From Gammaproteobacteria bacterium (GTDB taxonomy: Bacteria > Pseudomonadota > Gammaproteobacteria > SZUA-229): a stretch of DNA of 5,552 bases. Shown piece by piece: positions 1-3,901 of the stretch (within the stretch, counting starts at the first letter, position 1; each line of letters opens with the position of its first letter). The notes below the pieces were generated by a model. That model ran no database searches and was not told the DNA's origin. It saw only the letters and a list, made by a program, of their open reading frames with translations. The stretch lies in NCBI GenBank assembly GCA_023136715.1, contig JAGLQT010000220.1, positions 1-5,552 of the forward strand, written 5' to 3'. The translations under genes and the position numbers were made by a program.

Positions 1-632
1 TGGAAGATCCATGGGCAGAAGCCGAGGACGATATGTGGCGCTGGTCGGTATCACCCGAGCAGGCTCCAGATAAAGCCACTTACCTCGAACTGACTTACGA
101 GAAGGGTGACATCGTTGCTATCGACGGCAAGGCTATGACACCTGCCGAAGTGCTCACTGAACTGAATAACGTTGGCGGCGCTAATGGTGTTGGTCGTCTG
201 GACATCGTAGAAAATCGTTATGTTGGTATGAAGTCACGCGGTTGTTACGAAACACCGGGCGGCACCATCATGCTGAAAGCACATCGTGCGATTGAGTCGT
301 TAACACTGGATCGTGAAGTGGCCCATCTTAAAGATGAGTTGATGCCACGTTACGCCACTATGATTTATAACGGTTACTGGTGGAGCCCTGAGCGCCTGAT
401 GATGCAGACCATGATCGATGAGTCGCAGAAAACCGTGAACGGTGTGGTGCGCGTTAAATTGTACAAGGGCAGTGTCTCAGCCGTGGGTCGTAAGTCAGAA
501 ACCGATTCATTGTTTGATGAAGATATTGCAACCTTTGAAGATGATGCCGGTGCATACGATCAGAAAGATGCAGAAGGCTTTATTAAATTGAATGCGCTGC
601 GTTTGAAGATACAGGCTTCAAGAAAAAAATGA
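1..632 (+). CDS. argG: Argininosuccinate synthase, C-terminal half (5' end outside window)
   Basis: Cytoplasmic enzyme that joins citrulline and aspartate with ATP to make argininosuccinate, the penultimate step of arginine synthesis. The reading frame is already open at the left edge (first whole codon at 3), so the Met at 33 is internal and not the start. 209 residues are visible, roughly half of the ~400-residue short-type enzyme; the N-terminal ATP-binding domain is outside. Family landmarks seen include the SPEQAPDK stretch just after the edge, the VENRYVGMKSRG...ETPGG block (nt 207-263), the LTLDRE...HLKDELMPRYA helix, the NGYWWSPER segment, and the C-terminal DDAGAYDQKDAEGFIKLNAL block, which is typical of bacterial ArgG and helps tetramer formation. 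The frame is intact to a TGA at 630-632. That stop overlaps the ATG of the next gene (ATGA), which suggests translational coupling. Identification is by recognition of the family sequence and is very secure. Confidence 0.97.
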   Translation, partial: EDPWAEAEDDMWRWSVSPEQAPDKATYLELTYEKGDIVAIDGKAMTPAEVLTELNNVGGANGVGRLDIVENRYVGMKSRGCYETPGGTIMLKAHRAIESLTLDREVAHLKDELMPRYATMIYNGYWWSPERLMMQTMIDESQKTVNGVVRVKLYKGSVSAVGRKSETDSLFDEDIATFEDDAGAYDQKDAEGFIKLNALRLKIQASRKK

Positions 633-922
633 AGCAAAGCAAAAAATATGCTTGTCGGGTAATACAGGATAATGATGCCTGGACGGCAGAAATCACCCGA
701 CGAGTCACCTCGAGAGTAACCGTTGTTTCAAAAGGGAAGGGTGGTTTTGCTACTGAGGCTGAAGCACAGGAGTGGGGTCAGGCTGAAGTCACAGCCTTGT
801 TGAAAAAAACGAATCTTGGTGAGCTGGAAAAGCGTCGAGCAAAGAAAAAGGAAGAAGAACTAAAAGTCTCGAAGAAAGAAGTGCTAAAAGAAAACCCGGA
901 AGAAAGTCAGGAAGAAAAATAA
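629..922 (+). CDS. DUF3622-like small conserved protein
   Basis: A 97-residue cytoplasmic protein of unknown function. Residues 5-60 (KKYACRVIQDNDAWTAEI, then RRVTSRVTVVSK, then GGFATEAEAQEWGQAE) match my memory of the DUF3622 family of gammaproteobacteria, including the pattern of a short beta-rich region followed by an 'EAEAQEWG' helix. Residues 58-97 are almost entirely Lys and Glu, predicted as a charged helix or disordered tail with no hydrophobic core. There is no signal peptide or membrane segment. The start ATG lies inside the argG stop (ATGA overlap) and the upstream bases are only A-rich (AGAAAAAA), without a good Shine-Dalgarno. Translation therefore probably depends on ribosomes finishing argG, and the two genes share an mRNA. 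No role in arginine metabolism can be claimed from sequence. Family assignment is moderately sure; that the gene is real is very likely. Confidence 0.82.
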   Translation: MKQSKKYACRVIQDNDAWTAEITRRVTSRVTVVSKGKGGFATEAEAQEWGQAEVTALLKKTNLGELEKRRAKKKEEELKVSKKEVLKENPEESQEEK

Positions 923-955
923 CTTAGCTTGAGTTTTTAGCTCAACAGGTTTGAT

Positions 956-987
956 GTTGGGTTAGGCGTTTATTGCCATAACCCAAC
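956..987. terminator. Strong palindrome between convergent genes; bidirectional terminator or REP-like element
   Basis: A perfect 9-bp stem, GTTGGGTTA (956-964) with TAACCCAAC (979-987), continues after one bulged A (978) into GGC/GCC (965-967 with 975-977) around a 7-base loop. It lies 33 nt after the DUF3622-like stop and 10 nt after the stop of the minus-strand small cysteine gene, exactly where a shared terminator for convergent genes is expected. Neither side carries a proper T-tract, which weakens the intrinsic-terminator reading. The GTTGGGTTA...TAACCCAAC arrangement resembles a palindrome type I recall as being dispersed in many bacterial genomes, so a REP-like repeat is an alternative. 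A weaker 5-bp hairpin (TTGAG/CTCAA, 929-945, loop TTTTTAG) lies just before it. Confidence 0.6.
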
Positions 988-997
988 CTGTACCATG

Positions 998-1168
998 TTA
1001 TTCCTTCCCTGCTTTTTCTTCCTGCCATTTTTCATAACACTCTAAACCACAAAAGTTCATCACGTAGTCATCGACTTCTGCATTGTGGGTCTCGGAGCGG
1101 GGCACTTCTTTAAGGCAGACCTCGCATGATACATTTTCTATTTCCATTGATTTGTTATGGTCACTCAT
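998..1168 (-). CDS. Small four-cysteine (zinc-knuckle-like) protein, DUF3330-like
   Basis: A 56-residue protein with start ATG at 1168-1166 and stop TAA at 1000-998. It begins MSDHNKSMEIENVSCEVC and ends ECYEKWQEEKAGKE. Two cysteine pairs are visible: C15-x2-C18 and C40-x3-C44 (FCGLECYEKW), spaced like a small treble-clef or zinc-ribbon fold of the TRASH/MYM type. The layout (CEVC, a short KEVP segment, a YVMNFCGLECYEKW end) resembles the DUF3330 family of short proteobacterial proteins as I recall it. Metal binding is inferred from the cysteines and the biochemical role is unknown. An excellent Shine-Dalgarno, GGAGG, sits 6 nt before the ATG. The gene is short but has a good ribosome site, motif structure and a downstream palindrome, so I consider it real. 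It is 231 bp from roxA and probably has its own promoter, although I could not identify one. Confidence 0.8.
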   Translation of the reverse strand: MSDHNKSMEIENVSCEVCLKEVPRSETHNAEVDDYVMNFCGLECYEKWQEEKAGKE

Positions 1169-1174
1169 AACGTG

Positions 1175-1179
1175 CCTCC
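1175..1179 (-). promoter_or_regulatory. Ribosome binding site of the DUF3330-like gene
   Basis: On the minus strand the sequence reads GGAGG, then 6 nt, then ATG. It is the best Shine-Dalgarno among the minus-strand genes here and is the main non-protein evidence that the 56-codon frame is translated from 1168. Confidence 0.75.
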
Positions 1180-1248
1180 ATCAATAGTTGATTGCTTAGT
1201 CCATTTAGATGTTAGGGTTGGGGAATGGTTCAGGGAAATGATTTTTTA

Positions 1249-1384
1249 TGTTTACTGACTTGCCGAGCCAGTTAAATGTTATGGATTACAAAATATGTCA
1301 ATATGTTTTGCCCTGCTAGCCAGCCATACAACGGCTGTTCAATTTCGGCCCCTCGAAATTAGTAGCACGCCAAGTCAGTAAACA
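1249..1384. repeat. 136-bp non-coding element with perfect 14-bp terminal inverted repeats (MITE-like or structured RNA)
   Basis: TGTTTACTGACTTG at 1249-1262 is repeated as its exact reverse complement at 1371-1384. Extending inward six more bases keeps four matches, giving 18 of 20. Between the ends are two further stems: CAGCC/GGCTG (1321-1325 with 1333-1337) and AATTTCG/CGAAATT (1341-1347 with 1354-1360, loop GCCCCT), plus a direct repeat of AATATGT (1292-1298 and 1300-1306). A single strand could fold as a closing 14-bp helix enclosing two hairpins. The segment sits 15 bp past the roxA stop and 80 bp upstream of the DUF3330-like start. It has no credible coding frame; the longest start-to-stop frame noted begins at 1248 and is 23 codons. 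I find no obvious target-site duplication (the flanks read TTA on the left and CTC on the right), so mobility is inferred only from the terminal repeats. Alternatives are a roxA 3' end structure or a small RNA. Confidence 0.55.
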
Positions 1385-1399
1385 CTCTATATCTCAATA

Positions 1400-2557
1400 T
1401 CAATCACATTCAAAATAAATCTTCCCATCATTATATAAATCAACCATCAACTGCAATTCGTCTTTATCTGCAATGGCTGTCAACTCATCAAGATCGATTT
1501 GTCTTTGTTTGCATAAGGCTTTGGCGAAGTCTGGATTGACCTCATAATCCTCGCCATCAATAAACAGCAATGTATTATCTTTATTTTGTGCAAAGGCAAA
1601 GCGGCTGGCTGGGTGTCTGCTTAAAGTGCCGGCACTTGTGAGTTCTTTTAATTCCTCTATGGAATTAATTCCTTCTTCAGGCTCCGTGGATACACTGGCT
1701 TTAGTGTCGCTCATGTAGCAACCAAACCATCGCTGTAGTTCTGGATGGTCGGGTTTTAGATATTGTTTGAATATTTCTGTAACGCGTTCCAGTGCATCTT
1801 GCCTTATTTCGTTTGGATGTTGCTGAATTCGCTGGTCGGGATCGCGATAAGTTAATTGTGGTGACAGGTTCTGGGTAATGTGGCTGATGAATTCGTTGAC
1901 CAGGTCTGCATGACTGGTAGCGCGGAAACCTATTGAGAAGCTCAGGCTTTCACCGAGTGATACGCCATGATGGGATACGCCGGGGGGCATATAAAGCATG
2001 TCGCCGGGTTCAACAATCCATTCTTCCTCGGCCTGAAATTCTTTTTGAATTCTTAATGGGGTATCTTTTACCTGATTGCCGTTAGCAACTGGCCGGGTGT
2101 TTATCTGCCAGCGACGTTGACCCTGCCCCTGCAATATGAATACATCGTATAAGTCGATGTGTGGTCCAACTGAGCCCTGGTCGGCGGCATAGCTGATCAT
2201 TAAATCATCGAGTCGCCATTCGGGTATAAATCGAAAACGATCAATAATCCATGAAAGTTCGGGCAGGTATTTTTCTAAATCATTAACCACCAGTGTCCAG
2301 TGGCTTTCTGGCATGCTGGAATATGTTTCATCATTCATCGGGCCAAATATCGGGAACCACGGGTGTTCACCATCTTTTTCCATGACGATGCGTGAGTTGA
2401 CCTCGTCTTCGCAGGCAAGACCGGCTAGCTCATCAGCGGAGATGGGAGACTTAAAATTAGAGAATGCCTGACGAACCAGCAAAGGTTTTTTTTGCCAGTA
2501 TTCTTCCATGAATGTTTGCTGGGAGATACTGCCGAGCGGATTGTTGGTGTCTGTCAT
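1400..2557 (-). CDS. roxA: Ribosomal protein L16 arginine hydroxylase (JmjC/cupin 2-oxoglutarate oxygenase, RoxA/YcfD)
   Basis: A 385-residue Fe(II)- and 2-oxoglutarate-dependent oxygenase; the E. coli protein (373 residues) hydroxylates an arginine of 50S protein L16 in the cytoplasm. The N-terminal half is the JmjC double-stranded beta-helix: WQKKPLLVR (21-29), the PISADELAGLA block (38-48), EWRLDDLMISY (113-123), then the metal motif HID (His133, Asp135) in GPHIDLYDVF. The third metal ligand is most likely His196 in PPGVSHHG (His197 is adjacent). GQRRW (146-150) and GFR (210-212) match the co-substrate region of YcfD. The C-terminal ~160 residues correspond to the dimerisation and winged-helix part. 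All catalytic residues are present, so it should be active. The start aligns with YcfD, but there is no convincing Shine-Dalgarno. A 4-codon frame (ATG at 2568-2566) ends on a TGA overlapping the roxA ATG. Only 36 bp separate it from the upstream exported-protein gene, suggesting co-transcription. Confidence 0.95.
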   Translation of the reverse strand: MTDTNNPLGSISQQTFMEEYWQKKPLLVRQAFSNFKSPISADELAGLACEDEVNSRIVMEKDGEHPWFPIFGPMNDETYSSMPESHWTLVVNDLEKYLPELSWIIDRFRFIPEWRLDDLMISYAADQGSVGPHIDLYDVFILQGQGQRRWQINTRPVANGNQVKDTPLRIQKEFQAEEEWIVEPGDMLYMPPGVSHHGVSLGESLSFSIGFRATSHADLVNEFISHITQNLSPQLTYRDPDQRIQQHPNEIRQDALERVTEIFKQYLKPDHPELQRWFGCYMSDTKASVSTEPEEGINSIEELKELTSAGTLSRHPASRFAFAQNKDNTLLFIDGEDYEVNPDFAKALCKQRQIDLDELTAIADKDELQLMVDLYNDGKIYFECD

Positions 2558-2593
2558 GTTGGTGCCATAGGGTGAGGTAAAGAATGAAAGGTG

Positions 2594-3079
2594 TTATTCA
2601 CCAGTGTAAATAATATTAAAACTCGTTTTTACTTCCTGGCTAAAAAATCCCGCGCGCGCCATGGTCAGGGATAGTTCGACACCTTTGTCTTTTGGCCATA
2701 TCGCTATTCTTGCGGTGCTGTTATCTGATTTCATTATGTGCTTACCGAATTGTGCGTCCAGGTTATTGAGCAATTTACTGTAGTCTTCAATTTGGAAATC
2801 TATGCCAACGCTATTAAGTTTTTGCTCGGGATCGAAGCCAAAGGTAATAAAGGCATTTCTTTTACGTTTAACATCGAATAAGGGGCGGCCATCTCTGATG
2901 ACATACATGATGACTTGTTTGTAGGCTTCGCGTTTGCCTCTGGGGAATTCTTTTTTGATGTTTTCGATGGGGTCGCCCCATTTTACGCCGAATACGCCTT
3001 CTTCATATATCTTGGCGACTTCACCAGAAAATACTGGCTGAGATATAAAGAAAATAGCTAATAATAAGAGCCTGCGCAT
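2594..3079 (-). CDS. Small exported protein of unknown function
   Basis: A 161-residue protein that I cannot assign to a named family. Residues 1-18 form a classical Sec signal peptide: MRR, then the hydrophobic core LLLLAIFFISQPVF, with likely cleavage after VFS (18) or SG (19). There is no lipobox cysteine, so the mature protein is probably soluble in the periplasm. The mature part begins with a G-V-x-W-G motif (FGVKWGDPIENIKKEFPRG, 30-48), followed by alternating hydrophobic strands (VIMYVIRDGRPLFDV, AFITFGFD, LNSVGIDFQ), a helix (YSKLLNNLDAQFG), and more strands to the end. This suggests a small alpha/beta domain of about 140 residues. The Shine-Dalgarno GAGG lies 8 nt before the ATG. The gene lies directly upstream of roxA with a 36-bp gap and is likely first in that transcript. 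No function should be inferred from roxA, since the two products act in different compartments. Confidence 0.85.
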   Translation of the reverse strand: MRRLLLLAIFFISQPVFSGEVAKIYEEGVFGVKWGDPIENIKKEFPRGKREAYKQVIMYVIRDGRPLFDVKRKRNAFITFGFDPEQKLNSVGIDFQIEDYSKLLNNLDAQFGKHIMKSDNSTARIAIWPKDKGVELSLTMARAGFFSQEVKTSFNIIYTGE

Positions 3080-3209
3080 AAAATCAACCTCACTTTTTGT
3101 TTGTGTTAAACGAACGTTATTTTGATGTGCAACCCTACACTCTGCGGGCGTCGGGAGGCAAGACTTATGTCATCTAACGTCATGTTTTTGGTATGAGAGT
3201 GCCCTGGCC
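3080..3209. other. Intergenic region between the cupin gene and the exported-protein gene
   Basis: This 130-bp non-coding gap lies between two minus-strand genes. It should contain the end of the cupin transcript and a promoter for the exported-protein/roxA pair. I see no T-tailed hairpin after the cupin stop; the GCC-TAA-GGC at 3207-3215 is too small to count. The best -35-like hexamer on the minus strand, TTGCAC, is followed 17 bp later only by a poor TTAACA. I therefore call no promoter or terminator. Confidence 0.4.
3088..3091 (-). promoter_or_regulatory. Ribosome binding site of the exported-protein gene
   Basis: The minus strand reads GTGAGGTTGATTTT before the ATG at 3079. GAGG is 8 nt from the start, which supports this start codon, as does the signal peptide that begins immediately at it. 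Confidence 0.6.
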
Positions 3210-3698
3210 TTAGGCTTGGTATATGTAAGATTTGACCATGTCTAATAGTTCAGGAAAACGTTCACGTATATTTGTTGTGCAGGCTAATTCCATGTCCTCA
3301 TATTTAAAACCGGGTGAAACCGCTTCACTGAGTAAGCCGTACTCGCCTTCATTGAGTTTGCTGGCTTTCCAGCAACCACCCTTGACGGTGAGCTGGGGTG
3401 TCTGGCCTTGCGATAAATCATTGCCTAGTGTTTGTGTTTCTAATCGACCATCGGGATGAATGATGGTATAGCTGATGGCTGAGCCACTATGGAAGTAATG
3501 AATAATATCAGACTGATTTTTGTGTAAATAACCTATGGGGCTGTCATCGGTGAGCATGTAGTAAATAGAGGACAGAGTTTTTCGTGTGCCTACTGGGCAG
3601 GGTGCTTCTATTTCTGAAGTGTAAGTGCGTTTGAAGAAGCCACCTTCAGAGGGATGTGGTTCTAGTGAGAGGGTTTTTATTATTTCTTTTTTCATCAT
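3210..3698 (-). CDS. Cupin_5 (DUF985) family protein
   Basis: A 162-residue single-domain cytoplasmic cupin with no signal peptide. Family signatures in order: L-x-PHPSEGGFFKRTY (12-26), the SSIYYML strand (43-49), H59 and the SDIIHYFHSGSAI segment (63-75, equivalent to the S-D-E-x-W-H-F region in relatives), the GGCWKAS turn (107-113) and VSPGFKYEDMELA (127-139). This is the DUF985/Cupin_5 pattern. Members are sometimes annotated by distant similarity as sugar-binding or ureidoglycolate-type cupins, but the substrate is unknown, and I do not assign a reaction. Length is typical for the family. Two adjacent ATG codons (3698 and 3695) could each start; the upstream region has only a weak AGAAA. 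The gene diverges from ppsA across a 203-bp region and is followed by a 130-bp gap, so it is probably monocistronic. Confidence 0.88.
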   Translation of the reverse strand: MMKKEIIKTLSLEPHPSEGGFFKRTYTSEIEAPCPVGTRKTLSSIYYMLTDDSPIGYLHKNQSDIIHYFHSGSAISYTIIHPDGRLETQTLGNDLSQGQTPQLTVKGGCWKASKLNEGEYGLLSEAVSPGFKYEDMELACTTNIRERFPELLDMVKSYIYQA

Positions 3699-3714
3699 AA
3701 TTTTTTCTGGGTGA

Positions 3715-3720
3715 TTTATA
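3715..3720 (-). promoter_or_regulatory. Possible -10 box of the cupin gene
   Basis: The minus strand reads TATAAA 16 nt upstream of the first ATG, matching five of six bases of the sigma-70 -10 consensus. The matching -35 position (AAAACA, 17-bp spacer) is poor. It would leave a leader of only about 10 nt. Offered as the best candidate only. Confidence 0.25.
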
Positions 3721-3749
3721 AACGATGTGCTTTCGAGTGTTTTATGGTT

Positions 3750-3773
3750 TTAATTATGGGTTTCCATTAATAA
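3750..3773. promoter_or_regulatory. Imperfect dyad in the divergent cupin/ppsA region
   Basis: TTAATTATGG (3750-3759) and CCATTAATAA (3764-3773) are reverse complements at 8 of 10 positions around GTTT. The position, upstream of both divergent genes, suits a regulator-binding site, but the A/T richness makes a chance dyad plausible. Confidence 0.2.
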
Positions 3774-3837
3774 CAAGAAGCCTGCGCTTAGGCAAGTAGA
3801 GGGTATTATTTAAGTAAAATTGGTCTTGATAAATATC

Positions 3838-3853
3838 ATGAATAATTGCTCAT
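3838..3853. promoter_or_regulatory. Possible operator overlapping the ppsA promoter
   Basis: The 16-bp interrupted palindrome ATGA-N2-AATT-N2-TCAT has 12 of 16 symmetric positions and ends 8 bp before the proposed -10 box of ppsA, covering the -35 position. It does not match the Cra/FruR consensus that controls ppsA in enteric bacteria. No regulator can be named. Confidence 0.25.
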
Positions 3854-3858
3854 ATGGC

Positions 3859-3867
3859 TGCTATGAT
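3859..3867 (+). promoter_or_regulatory. Extended -10 promoter of ppsA
   Basis: TGC followed by TATGAT forms an extended -10 element (TGn plus five of six -10 consensus bases), about 35 bp upstream of the ppsA start. The -35 region is poor (TGAATA at 17-bp spacing), as is common for extended -10 promoters. Transcription would begin near 3874, giving a leader of roughly 28 nt that contains the ribosome site. Confidence 0.4.
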
Positions 3868-3886
3868 TAAACGATAAGTTGTGGCT

Positions 3887-3892
3887 AGAGGG
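3887..3892 (+). promoter_or_regulatory. Ribosome binding site that selects the ppsA start
   Basis: AGAGGG lies 9 nt before the ATG at 3902. An in-frame ATG at 3893 directly abuts this motif and would have no spacing, so 3902 is the better start. Confidence 0.65.
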
Positions 3893-3901
3893 ATGATTTT
3901 G

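Larger units (their letters stand above)
1169..1399. other. Intergenic region between roxA and the DUF3330-like gene
   Basis: This 231-bp gap has no supportable protein-coding gene. It contains the ribosome site of the DUF3330-like gene and the inverted-repeat element at 1249-1384. The remaining 1180-1248 stretch should hold the promoter of the DUF3330-like gene on the minus strand, but I see no clear -35/-10 pair there. Confidence 0.6.
3699..3901. other. Divergent intergenic region between the cupin gene and ppsA
   Basis: This 203-bp A/T-rich region has no coding frame worth calling. It holds candidate promoters for both directions and the two dyads listed separately. A short GCCT/AGGC hairpin lies at 3780-3793. 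The ppsR regulator gene often found divergent from ppsA in enteric bacteria is not here; the cupin occupies that place. Confidence 0.6.

Noticed and set aside
956..987. Integron attC site suggested by GTTGGGT/ACCCAAC
   Set aside because: attC sites begin with RYYYAAC and end with GTTRRRY; here the order is reversed, and there is no cassette array or integrase nearby.
1292..1306. AATATGT direct repeat as a start of an iteron or CRISPR-like array
   Set aside because: There are only two 7-bp copies with a one-base spacer and no further copies in the window.
1248..1319. 23-codon plus-strand frame starting at the left end of the inverted repeat
   Set aside because: It is very short, shows no motif, and its first codons are the repeat itself; better explained as chance.
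3232..3459. Plus-strand open frame of 75 codons
   Set aside because: It lies entirely antisense to the cupin gene, whose protein matches a known family; the antisense translation has no recognisable motif.
3893..3895. Alternative in-frame ATG for ppsA
   Set aside because: It abuts the AGAGGG ribosome site with no spacer; the ATG at 3902 has correct spacing and fits the usual PpsA N-terminus.
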